From contig JAFWLE010000002.1 of the NCBI GenBank assembly GCA_017511205.1, positions 62,001 to 126,000 of the forward strand: a DNA stretch of 64,000 nucleotides, read 5' to 3'. This stretch comes from Candidatus Saccharimonadota bacterium. GTDB taxonomy: Bacteria; Patescibacteriota; Saccharimonadia; Saccharimonadales; Saccharimonadaceae. The position numbers and the translations under genes were made by a program. This document shows, piece after piece, positions 8,651-17,564 of the stretch. Position 1 is the stretch's first letter. Each line of letters opens with the position of its first letter. The notes below the pieces were generated by a model, which worked only from the letters and a program-made list of their open reading frames with translations, was not told the DNA's origin and searched no databases.

Positions 8651-9277
8651 TTATTTACGAGCACGTTTTTTTGTCGAAGCCTTCTTTGCTGTCGGTCTTT
8701 TTGCGGCTGCACTTCGTGCAGTTTTGTCTTCCAATTCTTGAGCATGATTATGCACACCGTAAATCATACTAGTCACGCCCACAATTATCATATAGGTCCC
8801 AAAGAAGCGAATAAAGGTAGTGATATCGTAGTCGCCAGTATTTAGTATAACAAACCCAAAGACGCAACCACAGGCTCCAGTTACAATTCTGATAAAGCGG
8901 TCGGTAGGATCAACTGTAGAAACAAAGCCATGGAAGATATCAATCAGTCCTGATGCGATTGTATAGATAGAAATAATCACTAGGCTAGTAACCAAATCTT
9001 CTTTTGCGTAGAAAAGTAGCATCAGAGCCGCTACAATATCAATTAATGCATCAATTACCGAATTAATCCAGCCGTGACTTTTAGTTGAAGCATATAAAGC
9101 CCCCACTGTGTCAGTGACACCCATTGCTAGAAGAAACAGACTAATTACTGCAATCGCCCCACCCACGTTTTCCATTCCGCCAAACAATGCTAAGCAACCA
9201 AATATTACTGCTAGTACTCCGCGTACTACGAACATTAACCAATGTCTATCAATAAATTTTCGATTTAGTTTTGCCAT
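8651..9277 (-). CDS. HdeD/DUF308-like membrane protein
   Basis: A 208-residue protein with about six membrane segments (FVVRGVLAVIFGCLALFG, AVISLFLLAMGVTDTVGA, VIDALIDIVAALMLLFYA, LVIISIYTIASGLIDIFHG and others) in the pairwise pattern of the HdeD/DUF308 family. It ends in a very basic tail (KRPTAKKASTKKRARK). The start at 9277 (MAKLNRKFIDRHW) was chosen because the longer frame runs through the promoter (TGCTATAAT). Function in this group is unknown; HdeD is linked to acid resistance in enterobacteria. Confidence 0.7.
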   Translation of the reverse strand: MAKLNRKFIDRHWLMFVVRGVLAVIFGCLALFGGMENVGGAIAVISLFLLAMGVTDTVGALYASTKSHGWINSVIDALIDIVAALMLLFYAKEDLVTSLVIISIYTIASGLIDIFHGFVSTVDPTDRFIRIVTGACGCVFGFVILNTGDYDITTFIRFFGTYMIIVGVTSMIYGVHNHAQELEDKTARSAAAKRPTAKKASTKKRARK

Positions 9278-9369
9278 AATTTTCCTTATTTTACTTATGT
9301 TTATTATAGCACCGGCTTTCGAATAATGCAAAGCCAAAACCTAACTTAAAAGTTTAAACTTGACGATTT

Positions 9370-10389
9370 TTAAACGTGACGAATTTTCTTCCGTACAGTT
9401 TCTACAAGCTTAGTTTTTTGATAGATTAGTGGTTTCAAAATCAAATCATGCGCTGGAGTGTATTTTAATTCTTCACAGCCAAACGAACGTTTAAACTCTG
9501 AAACACCATAGAATCGATGCGATTTTTCGTCTAAACCCACAATTCCCCATAAGTTATAACGTTTGCAACCGCGCTTTCTGGCCTCTGCCATCGCTGCGAG
9601 ATGTAGTAGAGGCGCTGCCGAGTATTTCGTACCGAGCTCCGACGAAACACCATAATGATAGCTGGCTTCCGGTCCATAAAAAATCATGAAATTCTGCGCT
9701 AAAATCTCTCCATCTTTTTTGGCTGTGTAGATTAAAATCTCATCACCTTCACGGAAAGCCTCAAACTGTTTTTTTAGAAAATCGGTCGAAAATGCTACGT
9801 ATTTTTGTCTTTCGGCGTGCAGTTTTTCCAGTTTACAAAAATCATTAATCGCTTCGTCGCTCGTTTTGGCAGATATTTCAATTTCATTTTTTTCGGCTTT
9901 ACGTAGTTTACGTCGAAATCCTTGCGAAGCGCCGGCCAGAATTTCTTCTTCAGTTTTATTTAAATCTAAAATCCCAGCGTACTCCACGGAAAGATACATT
10001 GGCGCTTTCTTTAGTCCCAAGTCTCGCATTAATTTCAAAGATTGATTCGAGAGCTCTAGCTGCGGTCGTACTCTCACAAACACACAGTTTTCTTGCTCCC
10101 CCATTCTCTTAATATCGGAAAACACGGCTTTTACTAGAGTTTTATCCTTGTAATCCAAGAGTGGACCACCAGCGATAGCCATGTAGCGCCCCCGCTTGGC
10201 AGTTTCTACGACACCAGCATAGGCACCGACGATCTTTTCATCTTTACAAAACAGTCTTCTTACCACTCTTTTACCACGTGCCAGATGAAATTCGTAAAAA
10301 TCCCAGCTTTGCAAAAAATTTGCCTCTGGTCTTTTCGCTACAAATCCGTCCCAAGTTTTTTTCGACGTAGCGTCTTTTATTTCAATCAC
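9370..10389 (-). CDS. FemAB/FemX-like peptidoglycan bridge aminoacyltransferase (copy 1)
   Basis: A 339-residue member of the FemABX family, which adds amino acids from aminoacyl-tRNA to the peptidoglycan stem to build the interpeptide bridge. It shows two GNAT-like halves (ANFLQSWDFYEFHLARGKRVVRR ... KRGRYMAIAGGPLLDY ... ILAQNFMIFYGPEASYHYGVSSEL ... LWGIVGLDEKSHRFYGVSEFKRSFG) and the basic coiled region SQGFRRKLRKAEKNEIE. It is a paralogue of the next gene upstream. The start codon is GTG. It closes a cell-wall operon. Confidence 0.88.
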   Translation of the reverse strand: MIEIKDATSKKTWDGFVAKRPEANFLQSWDFYEFHLARGKRVVRRLFCKDEKIVGAYAGVVETAKRGRYMAIAGGPLLDYKDKTLVKAVFSDIKRMGEQENCVFVRVRPQLELSNQSLKLMRDLGLKKAPMYLSVEYAGILDLNKTEEEILAGASQGFRRKLRKAEKNEIEISAKTSDEAINDFCKLEKLHAERQKYVAFSTDFLKKQFEAFREGDEILIYTAKKDGEILAQNFMIFYGPEASYHYGVSSELGTKYSAAPLLHLAAMAEARKRGCKRYNLWGIVGLDEKSHRFYGVSEFKRSFGCEELKYTPAHDLILKPLIYQKTKLVETVRKKIRHV

Positions 10390-10468
10390 CGCAAGCCTCG
10401 CTTTCTTCTCCAGGTAATTTCTTCTCTCTCTTTAAAGCTTCTTCCAGAATCTCCAGATCTTTATTCAT
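10382..10468 (-). CDS. Possible 28-residue leader-like protein between the two fem genes
   Basis: The frame reads MNKDLEILEEALKREKKLPGEESEACGD. Its ATG overlaps the stop of the upstream fem gene (ATGA) and is preceded by the best SD of the operon (AAGGAGG, 5-nt gap). Its end overlaps the GTG start of the downstream fem gene by 8 nt. It may be a real small protein or a coupling ORF that feeds ribosomes to the GTG start. There is no homology evidence. Confidence 0.4.
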   Translation of the reverse strand: MNKDLEILEEALKREKKLPGEESEACGD

Positions 10469-11448
10469 AAATGCCTCCTTTTTTTGCGAGCCTTTTCTAC
10501 CACTAAATCTTTAAGATAGCCCATTTTCGAAATCACTAGATCATGCGCTGGGACAAATTCTACCACTTCACCACCAAAACCGGTTTTGAAAGTCGTCACG
10601 CCAGCATAACGGTGATTAGGTTGCCCCGGTGGCGCAATGCCCCACAGATTAAATCTCTCATAGCCCTCATTTTTCAAATCTTTCATTACCTGCCAGAGTA
10701 AAGCATAGGCTCCTGGCAGTTTGCGGTTTAAATCAGTCGAAGCTGCTTCATAATAATCCCCCTCCTTGCCGCTTTTAATGATTAGGCCATAGGCAATCTT
10801 TTCATCCGTCGCGGTTTCTGCCACATAAATCTTGGCGTTATCTTTAAAAACTTCCCGCTCTGCCAAGAGAGTTTTTAGGTTTGGCGGAACAAAATTCTGG
10901 CGCCGAGCCGTTTCGGCTTGGACCTCGCGAAATTCCTTAAAAATAGCTTCATCATTACTGCTCGTTACTTTGATGCCCTGTTTTATAGCCTGCCGCACTT
11001 CATAGCGTGTTTGCCGGCGCATATTCGCGAGCAACTCGTCTTCAGTTTTGTCTAAGTTTATTATTACGGTATGTTCGGCAGCTAGATGCATCGGTGATTT
11101 CTTCAATCCCAAGCCTTCCAACATTGTCAAATTCTCTGGTGTGGCCAAAAGTTGTGGTCTTATTCTTACAAAAACGCATTTTTCTTGCCTCGCGACCGCG
11201 GCGATTCTTTCTAGCGCTAGTTTCACGATTTTCTTATCATTCCAATCTATCAGTGGTCCACACGGTATTTCCAGATAACGCCCACGCTTGGCATCGCGCA
11301 CTGTCATGATAGCCCATCCATTACCATCAAAATCTTCTGCATAGACTTTTTGCCCCAAAATTTCATTCATTTTTTGATATTCCGGAGATTGTAAAAAGTT
11401 TGCTTCCGGAAATCTTTTTACGACCTCTCCCCAGCTAACCTCGCTCAT
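10465..11448 (-). CDS. FemAB/FemX-like peptidoglycan bridge aminoacyltransferase (copy 2)
   Basis: A 327-residue FemABX-family protein with the same block order as its neighbour (EANFLQSPEYQKMNEILGQKVY ... KRGRYLEIPCGPLIDW ... ANMRRQTRYEVRQAIKQGIKV ... EGDYYEAASTDLNRKLPGAYALLWQ ... NLWGIAPPGQPNHRYAGVTTFKTGFGG). Two tandem copies suggest a bridge of two or more residues added in sequence, as by FemX/FemA/FemB in staphylococci (inference). It overlaps the aminotransferase stop by 4 nt (ATGA). Confidence 0.88.
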   Translation of the reverse strand: MSEVSWGEVVKRFPEANFLQSPEYQKMNEILGQKVYAEDFDGNGWAIMTVRDAKRGRYLEIPCGPLIDWNDKKIVKLALERIAAVARQEKCVFVRIRPQLLATPENLTMLEGLGLKKSPMHLAAEHTVIINLDKTEDELLANMRRQTRYEVRQAIKQGIKVTSSNDEAIFKEFREVQAETARRQNFVPPNLKTLLAEREVFKDNAKIYVAETATDEKIAYGLIIKSGKEGDYYEAASTDLNRKLPGAYALLWQVMKDLKNEGYERFNLWGIAPPGQPNHRYAGVTTFKTGFGGEVVEFVPAHDLVISKMGYLKDLVVEKARKKRRHL

Positions 11449-12539
11449 TTTTCCTCCTTCAAAAGAAATGGTTTAATGATTTCTCGCGCGGGCTCCAAGT
11501 CCTTTTTGCTATAATAAGTTGGCAAATTAATAATGTGTTCTGCTACGAATACGGCATTTTTACAAGTTTCTTCCGGAAAATGTACTTTTTTATAATATCT
11601 TTCCGGTGAAACTGGTTTTTCATACCAAAAACCAGCAAAATAGTAACCATTTTTCATAAGTTTTTTCAACACTACCTCGCGGTCCTCTATCAAATAATAT
11701 TCACGCAGTGGCGTTTCCCCAGATTTTTTCAAGCTCTTTAACTGTCTCAAAGCCAGTTTTGCTTCAAACTTGCTTGGGCGTCTGTTCAAATCTAATTTAT
11801 TGTCGGCCGATCTTTCCACCCAGTGGATTTTCACTAACAGACGCATCAAAGCTCCGCCCAGATGGATATAGGTAAGTCCACGGCAAATTGCTCCCAGTAA
11901 CGGATAAAATCTTGCTCTCAAATGATCGGACAGTTTCGGTAAATCGGTAGGCGCTTTAATCTCGTGTTTCTGAGGCGTTCTTAAAATCATTGCTCCACCC
12001 GAAATCGTATCAATTGATTTATCCTTGCCAAAAGAAAGTACCGCAGCTGCTCCTATCATACCACATTCTCGCCCATCGGGATACTTCACACCAGCACAAT
12101 GCGCCAGATCTTCGATAATGGTTAGATTATGTGCCTTTGCGAACTTCTCGATCGCTTTAATGTCTACCGGATTCCCCAAAGTGTTTTGAATGATAATTCC
12201 CTTAGCTGCTGAAATCGCCTCTAACGTTTCATTATTATAATTCAAATCCTTCGTTGAAATATCGGCAAATACTGGCACAAGCCCGGCGACTTTAACTGCT
12301 TCGAAGACCGCATAGCAGGTGAATCCGTTGATGATAATTCCGTCGCCTGGTTCGAAATACGCTTTGAGCGCCAGCGCTAGCGCTGAGCGTCCATTTTTAC
12401 ACAAAATCGCTTCGCCCTCGTATTTTTTTGCTAAAAAGTCCGTTAATTCTTCATAGTCTTTTTTTCGTCCCCACGAAAAAGTATGAGACAGACATTCTCC
12501 CCCAGAATAATTAGCTGCCATTCCGAGGAAATACTTCAC
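11445..12539 (-). CDS. DegT/DnrJ/EryC1-type PLP aminotransferase
   Basis: A 364-residue PLP-dependent protein of the DegT/StrS sugar-aminotransferase family. Visible features are the N-terminal ILCKNGRSALALALKAYFEPGDGIIINGFTCYAVFEAV, the cofactor-contact Asp-x-Ala-His in IIEDLAHCAG, and the probable Schiff-base Lys in LSFGKDKSIDTISGGA. The family makes amino sugars for surface glycans. Its place between a hydrolase and two Fem genes suggests a role in wall precursor or glycan modification. The start is GTG, overlapping the hydrolase stop by one base. Confidence 0.85.
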   Translation of the reverse strand: MKYFLGMAANYSGGECLSHTFSWGRKKDYEELTDFLAKKYEGEAILCKNGRSALALALKAYFEPGDGIIINGFTCYAVFEAVKVAGLVPVFADISTKDLNYNNETLEAISAAKGIIIQNTLGNPVDIKAIEKFAKAHNLTIIEDLAHCAGVKYPDGRECGMIGAAAVLSFGKDKSIDTISGGAMILRTPQKHEIKAPTDLPKLSDHLRARFYPLLGAICRGLTYIHLGGALMRLLVKIHWVERSADNKLDLNRRPSKFEAKLALRQLKSLKKSGETPLREYYLIEDREVVLKKLMKNGYYFAGFWYEKPVSPERYYKKVHFPEETCKNAVFVAEHIINLPTYYSKKDLEPAREIIKPFLLKEEK

Positions 12540-13216
12540 TATTTTAGCCTTTCCACCAGTGTCTTAAGTACTCTCGCTAGTTCATCTGGATTAGAAATAT
12601 AAGGCGCATGTGTCCAATTAGCGTAAAACTTCAGCTCCGCATTAGGTAGTTTTTCGTACATCTCAGTGGCTTGACGTGGCGGGGTAGTGGTATCTTTTTT
12701 GCCCCACAGAATAAAGGTTTTAGTATCAACCTTAGTAAGATCAAGCTCCTTATCTGATTCAATCATATTGGCCAAGGTCTTTTTCATGTTTTCAGGCGCG
12801 TGCGAATAATCCGTCGAGCCAGTGATTTTGTGGAAGGCCTTATCAATGATTTTGACCTTTTTTAGTGGTTTCCCAATCTTAGCGAGTCCAGCGACAATTT
12901 TTTTCTTCGTAGTTGGCTCATAAATGCCAGCCGCGTCTAACAAAATCAAATACTTCAGTTTATCCGGGTTTTTAGCACAAAGATTTAATAGAATCCTGCC
13001 GCCATTAGAGTGTCCCAGCGCTATCGCTCCATCCGGGATCTCATCATCGACCCAATCCACATAATCATCGATGGTGTATTCTTTATCAGAGGGTTCAGTT
13101 AAACCCGGCACACGTAACATCTTGACACTGATATCGGCATCACGCAGTAGCTCTACAGTGCGTTTCCACGGGCTTACTGTGTAGGTCCAGCCATGTACTA
13201 TATATAAATCTGCCAT
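12539..13216 (-). CDS. Alpha/beta hydrolase
   Basis: A 225-residue alpha/beta-hydrolase-fold enzyme. The nucleophile elbow is GHSNGG with Ser70; the acid is probably in LWGKKDTTTPP (about 174) and the base His in NWTHAPYISNP (about 202). There is no signal peptide, so it is cytoplasmic. The substrate is unknown; the operon context suggests an ester or amide linked to wall precursors. The SD is GGAGT, and the gene follows the MurF-like gene by 28 nt. Confidence 0.82.
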   Translation of the reverse strand: MADLYIVHGWTYTVSPWKRTVELLRDADISVKMLRVPGLTEPSDKEYTIDDYVDWVDDEIPDGAIALGHSNGGRILLNLCAKNPDKLKYLILLDAAGIYEPTTKKKIVAGLAKIGKPLKKVKIIDKAFHKITGSTDYSHAPENMKKTLANMIESDKELDLTKVDTKTFILWGKKDTTTPPRQATEMYEKLPNAELKFYANWTHAPYISNPDELARVLKTLVERLK

Positions 13217-13244
13217 TTTATACTCCTTTCCGCACCTAGATTTC

Positions 13245-14516
13245 TCACGAGTCTAGCCCCCAGTTTTTACGGCGTCTCACGGCGGCCTTTTCACGTCGGC
13301 AAAGCTTTTTTGCGTCTTTCGGATCAGCAAGCAGCTTTTCGATAATCCATTCTAGATATTGGCTACCCTTGAAGATGAGGGTTTCTCGTCCACGGATGCG
13401 CTTCTCAATGTATTCCAGTGCCTTGTGAGGATCTAGAGTCGCTACTGCCGATACACCTAATTCTTTCAGCTTCGGTGCAGTGTATTCTTTAGTTCTTCTA
13501 CCCACTAAAATCACTTTTTCTGGCTTCACATCTGCAATTAATTTTGCTAGTTTTTCATGCTCTTTCTCAGTCATCGCACCCTGATCCACGATGTCGCCAA
13601 TCACCAGCCACTTATGGTCAGCGTGCATTCGTTTTACCATATCGAGTACCGAAGTCATCGAAATCATGTGGGCATTGTAGCTACTGTCTACGATATCAAT
13701 TCCCTTTTTGCCTTTGAAATACGAACATCTGCCAGGTGCAACCTTAAGTCCTGAAAAATCAGGATTAAATTTGAGCTTCAAATATTTCATCAAATCTTTT
13801 GCCACAAATAGATTAAAAGCGATGTCCCTCGGCTCTGGATGGTCAAAATGGAAAGTCGTATCGCCATAAGTAAAATCGGTCGAATCCGGGTAAACCACGT
13901 ATTTTTTCATCTCTGTTTTCTTAATTGGAACAACTTTGGCCTTGATGTCCTTTGTAGCTTCTACCATGATTTTTGAATCGGCATCAATATAGACTCGTTT
14001 CGAGGTGTTTTTAGGTAAATTCGCAAACTCCGCTGCAATTGCTTCACCCACATCCTTGAAATTACCGGCTTCCACTTCTTTCTCAAACTGCACAGCGTGC
14101 GACAAACCGATGGATACCCAGATCGTAACTTCGGGTTTTAGCCATTCGGCTAAGAATTCCGCTTCGTGCGGTCGCTCACCGTCAATCTCTACTACATAAA
14201 ACTCTTTTTTACGGTGTAAGAATAAAGCCTTGAAAGGTGTAATCAGAATTAGCCAAAACCACCGCAGTTTCGAGCCTCTAATTCCCTTGAGTCCCAGAAT
14301 GTCAAACGGCACACCGAAGGCCGAATTAGCATCGTGTGAAAAGTGGGCTTTCTTGCCAATCTCATGCTCAAGCATCATCATCATGGTGGTTTTGCCAGCT
14401 GAACCAGTCACCGCTATAATTCGAGGGTGCCACCTCTTTAAGACTTTGCTAGCAAAAAACCGAAAATAATTCGCCACCGCGAAATAGAATCGTTTCTTAA
14501 AACTAGCGTAACTCAT
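13245..14516 (-). CDS. MurF-like Mur ligase family protein
   Basis: A 423-residue ATP-dependent ligase of the Mur family. The P-loop is AVTGSAGKTTM (about residues 36-45), preceded by a hydrophobic N-terminal stretch (FAVANYFRFFASKVL). The central domain has VEIDGERPHEAEFLAEWLKPEVTIWVSIGLSHA, and the C-terminal part has the substrate motif APGRCSYFKGKKGIDIVDSSYNAHMISMTSVLDMV. It resembles MurF (D-Ala-D-Ala addition to UDP-MurNAc-tripeptide) but lacks a normal MurF N-terminal domain, so a variant role such as MurT/MurF-like amide formation is possible. It is the first gene of the wall operon; its -10 (14523-14528) predicts transcription starting at the ATG. Confidence 0.8.
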   Translation of the reverse strand: MSYASFKKRFYFAVANYFRFFASKVLKRWHPRIIAVTGSAGKTTMMMMLEHEIGKKAHFSHDANSAFGVPFDILGLKGIRGSKLRWFWLILITPFKALFLHRKKEFYVVEIDGERPHEAEFLAEWLKPEVTIWVSIGLSHAVQFEKEVEAGNFKDVGEAIAAEFANLPKNTSKRVYIDADSKIMVEATKDIKAKVVPIKKTEMKKYVVYPDSTDFTYGDTTFHFDHPEPRDIAFNLFVAKDLMKYLKLKFNPDFSGLKVAPGRCSYFKGKKGIDIVDSSYNAHMISMTSVLDMVKRMHADHKWLVIGDIVDQGAMTEKEHEKLAKLIADVKPEKVILVGRRTKEYTAPKLKELGVSAVATLDPHKALEYIEKRIRGRETLIFKGSQYLEWIIEKLLADPKDAKKLCRREKAAVRRRKNWGLDS

Positions 14517-14522
14517 GCATCA

Positions 14523-14528
14523 ATTATA
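14523..14528 (-). promoter_or_regulatory. Extended -10 promoter of the wall operon
   Basis: TGCTATAAT on the minus strand, with the predicted start of transcription at 14516, the first base of the MurF-like ATG (leaderless). Confidence 0.55.
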
Positions 14529-14569
14529 GCACATCTTGCATTTTTGGCGAAAATATGCTGTAGTATAGT

Positions 14570-14677
14570 AAATTCTTAGCAAAAACCCGCCAGATTAGCA
14601 TTTTCTCCGAGCGAAGCGAGTCTATTGGACGAGCGAACGAGGAAAAATGCCAAAATGGCGGGTTTTAGCAAGAATTT
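14570..14677 (-). terminator. Long two-armed hairpin downstream of rpsJ
   Basis: Outer arms AAATTCTTAGC..ACCCGCCA (14570-14592) and TGGCGGGTTTTAGC..AATTT (14656-14677) are near-perfect inverted repeats; a second stem inside pairs GCATTTTCTC with GAGGAAAAATGC. On the minus strand the stem ends GGCGGGTTTTTGC, so it can end rpsJ transcription, but it is far longer than a usual terminator and may be a palindromic insertion. Confidence 0.6.
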
Positions 14678-15009
14678 TACATCTTGATTTCAGCATCCAC
14701 ACCAGCCGGGAGTGAGAGATTTTGCAAACTCTCGATAGTTTTTGGCGTAGCATTTGAGATATCGATTAGTCTCTTATGCACTTTCATTTCGAAAGCTTCG
14801 CCACCAGTCTTATAGACATGTGGTGATTTCACTACTGTGAATGAACTTCTTTTGGTAGGTAGTGGAATTGGCCCACTAATGGTCGCACCAGTCCGAATCG
14901 CGGTATCCACGATTTGGCGAGCGCTCTGGTCAATTACTCGGTGGTCATAGGCCTTTAATCTGATGCGGATCTTGAGACCTTCTTCTTTTTTGGCTTTGGC
15001 TTCTGTCAT
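14677..15009 (-). CDS. rpsJ: 30S ribosomal protein S10
   Basis: A 110-residue S10 protein ([72 protein letters not shown]). S10 is part of the small subunit head and, as NusE, of antitermination complexes. It stands alone here: the usual S10 operon (L3, L4, L23) does not follow. The leader is about 75 nt, from a TGCTATAAT promoter near 15081-15086. Confidence 0.96.
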   Translation of the reverse strand: MTEAKAKKEEGLKIRIRLKAYDHRVIDQSARQIVDTAIRTGATISGPIPLPTKRSSFTVVKSPHVYKTGGEAFEMKVHKRLIDISNATPKTIESLQNLSLPAGVDAEIKM

Positions 15010-15112
15010 TTTTTCCTTTCCTACCCGATAACCTCTAAGACATGAGTTTTTCGGGCTTGATATTGATTAATTGATGACCCAATTATAGCATATTATTACA
15101 TATTTGAAAAGC

Positions 15113-15239
15113 TGAATAATTCATTAGTGTCGAAGGATATAAAGGCAAAATCTCTGATTTTGCCGCCGCAAGGGCGGAGCAATGTGGTAAAATTTCTTTA
15201 CCACATTGCGGAGCTCCTAAGACACTAATGAATTATTCA
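15113..15239. repeat. Multi-branched palindromic element
   Basis: A perfect 19-bp inverted repeat (15113-15131 with 15221-15239) closes a region that folds into three further hairpins: GGCAAAATC/GATTTTGCC, CCGC/GCGG, and the 13-bp GCAATGTGGTAAA/TTTACCACATTGC. It lies between the rpsJ promoter and the next plus-strand promoter. No gene is visible in it. It may be a non-autonomous mobile palindrome or a structured RNA. Confidence 0.65.
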
Positions 15240-15280
15240 ACGACACTAAACCATGCTATAATAGTTATGATAGGAGGAAT

Positions 15281-16153
15281 ATGAAAAAATATGGCGGTGC
15301 CCATCGTGTCAAAAATGTCTCTGGCTTATCTCAGATTAGTATAGATTTAAAGCCCCATCGCAGCGTTAGCGATGTTTATATCAATCAAAAAATGGATCTT
15401 ACTAATCTTGTCAAATATGTCGACGAGCAGAAAAAAGCCAATACTGGTGTTACTCTCTTTCACTCTTTTCTTGCAGCGATAGCGAAGACGGTCTACACCC
15501 GTCCAAAATTGAATTACTTCGTGGCCAATCATCACCTTTATGAGCACGAAAAAGTCGTATTGGCGTTCATCGCAAAAGTTAGTTTCGATGACCACGCTGA
15601 GGAAATGATGGTAATGATACCAATTGGAAAAAACGATGATGTCTTCACTATCGGCGATAAAATCGAGAAAAAGGTGGCTAGTTTCCGCGAGAAGAAACCT
15701 TCAAATATTGAGAAAAAAGGCGCTAATTCCGCTATCGATGTCTTAGGAAAAATGCCAAATATTATTCGAGTACCCTTAATTGGTTGTCTCAAATGGACCG
15801 ATAAAAAAGGTTTTCTCCCCAGTTCCCTCGCCAAAGATAATTTATACTACAGTACTATGATTGTTTCCAACCTAGGCTCCATTGGCTGCGGTGCTATTTT
15901 CCACAACATCAATGATTTTGGCAACTCCTCTTCCCTTCTTACCATGGGCGAAATCAAAGACGAAGAAGTCATCGAAAACGGCAAGAAATCCGTCCGTAAA
16001 ATCTGTGAATGGGGTATGAATTTCGACGAGCGCATCGCCGATGGCTATTATTTCGCCAAATCCGCCGATGTGTTGGAATATATACTTAATAATCCAAAAC
16101 TGCTCGAAGAGCCAGTTGGCCAAAAAGTCGAACTTCCTGAACCCCGTAAATGA
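15281..16153 (+). CDS. 2-oxoacid dehydrogenase acyltransferase-fold protein lacking the catalytic His
   Basis: A 290-residue protein resembling the catalytic (E2) domain of 2-oxo acid dehydrogenase acyltransferases and CAT enzymes (TLFHSFLAAIAKTVYTRPKLNYFV ... STMIVSNLGSIGCGAIFHNIND ... LLTMGEIKDEEVIENGKKSVR). There is no lipoyl or E1/E3-binding domain. The family signature DHRxxDG reads DERIADG (about residues 248-254), so the catalytic His is replaced by Glu, and acyl transfer by the usual mechanism is unlikely. No E1 or E3 genes are nearby. It has its own promoter (TATAAT near 15257-15262) and the SD AGGAGG. Confidence 0.72.
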   Translation: MKKYGGAHRVKNVSGLSQISIDLKPHRSVSDVYINQKMDLTNLVKYVDEQKKANTGVTLFHSFLAAIAKTVYTRPKLNYFVANHHLYEHEKVVLAFIAKVSFDDHAEEMMVMIPIGKNDDVFTIGDKIEKKVASFREKKPSNIEKKGANSAIDVLGKMPNIIRVPLIGCLKWTDKKGFLPSSLAKDNLYYSTMIVSNLGSIGCGAIFHNINDFGNSSSLLTMGEIKDEEVIENGKKSVRKICEWGMNFDERIADGYYFAKSADVLEYILNNPKLLEEPVGQKVELPEPRK

Positions 16154-16171
16154 AGTTCTATATATTGACAA

Positions 16172-16204
16172 AAAACCACCATGGTGATGATCCATGGTGG
16201 TTTT
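16172..16204. terminator. Bidirectional terminator between convergent genes
   Basis: AAAACCACCATGG / CCATGGTGGTTTT, a perfect 13-bp stem with a 7-nt loop, serving both the plus-strand acyltransferase-like gene and minus-strand tuf. Confidence 0.9.
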
Positions 16205-16216
16205 CGAATTAGTTAT

Positions 16217-17401
16217 TTATTTGATAACCTTGGTGATGACACCAGAACCAACCGTCTTACCACCTTCACGGATAGCGAAACGATCTTGCTCATTCATAGC
16301 GACAGGCGCCAAGAGTTTCACCTTGAAGGTTACTTGGTCACCAGGCATCACGATTTCCTTGTCAGCTGGCAGTTCAACTTCACCAGTCACATCAGTGGTA
16401 CGGAAGTAGAACTGTGGCTTGTAGCCCTTTGAGAATGGAGTGTGACGACCACCTTCCTCTTTCTTGAGGATGTAAACCTGAGCTTCAAATTCGGTATGTG
16501 GGGTAATAGTGCCTGGTTTGGCAATTACCTGACCACGCTCAATTTGATCACGCTCAATGCCACGAAGTAGGAGCCCAGCATTATCGCCGGCTTGACCTTG
16601 ATCCAAAGTCTTATGGAAAGCTTCGATACCAGTCACCACGGACTTTTGAGTTTCACGAAGACCGACAATTTCAACTTCGTCATTCATCTTGACGACACCC
16701 TGCTCGATACGACCAGTGGCCACAGTACCACGACCTTTAATCGAGAAGACATCCTCAATTGGCATTAGGAATGGTTTGTCTAAATCGTGCTTTGGAATAT
16801 CAAAGTATTCATCCATCGCATGGACAAGTTCCATGATAGCGTCTTCGTTTTCCTTATCACCTTCGAGAGCTTTAGTAGCAGAACCCTTGATGATAGGAGC
16901 GTTATCGCCATCAAAACCATATTTGTTAAGAAGTTCGCGTACATCCATCTCGACGAGTTCGACGAGTTCTGGATCAGCGAGATCCATCTTGTTTAAGAAG
17001 ACGATGATTTTTGGTACGTTCACCTGGTGGGCAAGCAGTACGTGCTCACGAGTCTGTGGCAACGGACCATCGTTCGCTGCGACTACGAGGATAGCACCAT
17101 CTACCTGAGCTGCACCGGTAATCATGTTTTTAATGTAGTCTGCGTGGCCTGGCATATCTACGTGTGCGTAGTGGCGTTTCTCAGACTCATACTCCTGGTG
17201 GGAAGTAGCGATGGTGATACCACGCGCCTTTTCCTCTGGAGCGTTATCAATTTGATCATAAGCGACAGGTTTATTAATTTCCGAAGGCAAGCGCTCTGCG
17301 AGTACCTTGGTAATTGCCGCAGTTAAAGTAGTTTTTCCATGGTCGACGTGACCCATGGTGCCAACATTGATATGTGGCTTGGAACGGTCAAAATTTGCCA
17401 T
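16217..17401 (-). CDS. tuf: Translation elongation factor EF-Tu
   Basis: The 394-residue GTPase that delivers aminoacyl-tRNA to the ribosome. The G1 motif is [10 protein letters not shown]2 lies in [16 protein letters not shown]3 is [11 protein letters not shown] and G4 is NKMD, followed by beta-barrel domains 2 and 3 ([52 protein letters not shown]). It is monocistronic, unlike str operons where fusA precedes tuf. The promoter is TTTACA-17-TAAAAT, with a leader of about 60 nt and the SD AAAGGAG. Confidence 0.98.
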   Translation of the reverse strand: MANFDRSKPHINVGTMGHVDHGKTTLTAAITKVLAERLPSEINKPVAYDQIDNAPEEKARGITIATSHQEYESEKRHYAHVDMPGHADYIKNMITGAAQVDGAILVVAANDGPLPQTREHVLLAHQVNVPKIIVFLNKMDLADPELVELVEMDVRELLNKYGFDGDNAPIIKGSATKALEGDKENEDAIMELVHAMDEYFDIPKHDLDKPFLMPIEDVFSIKGRGTVATGRIEQGVVKMNDEVEIVGLRETQKSVVTGIEAFHKTLDQGQAGDNAGLLLRGIERDQIERGQVIAKPGTITPHTEFEAQVYILKKEEGGRHTPFSKGYKPQFYFRTTDVTGEVELPADKEIVMPGDQVTFKVKLLAPVAMNEQDRFAIREGGKTVGSGVITKVIK

Positions 17402-17469
17402 TCTTTCTCCTTTTATTTATTATTACGGTTGGAGCGCTAATAAAAAACCAGCTCCAAAACTCTACTCCT

Positions 17470-17498
17470 ATTTTAGACTATTTTCCAACATTTGTAAA
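17470..17498 (-). promoter_or_regulatory. tuf promoter
   Basis: Minus strand: -35 TTTACA (17493-17498), 17-bp spacer, -10 TAAAAT (17470-17475). The leader contains a GGAGC..GCTCC hairpin. Confidence 0.65.
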
Positions 17499-17528
17499 GA
17501 GGTTATTTTTTCGAGAAAACAGCAAGAA

Positions 17529-17550
17529 AAAGCGGCCCTTAAAGAGCCGC
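17529..17550 (-). terminator. Terminator of the 176-residue orphan gene
   Basis: Minus strand GCGGCTC..GGGCCGC stem followed by TTTTT. Confidence 0.8.
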
Positions 17551-17564
17551 ATAGATGAAGAAGA

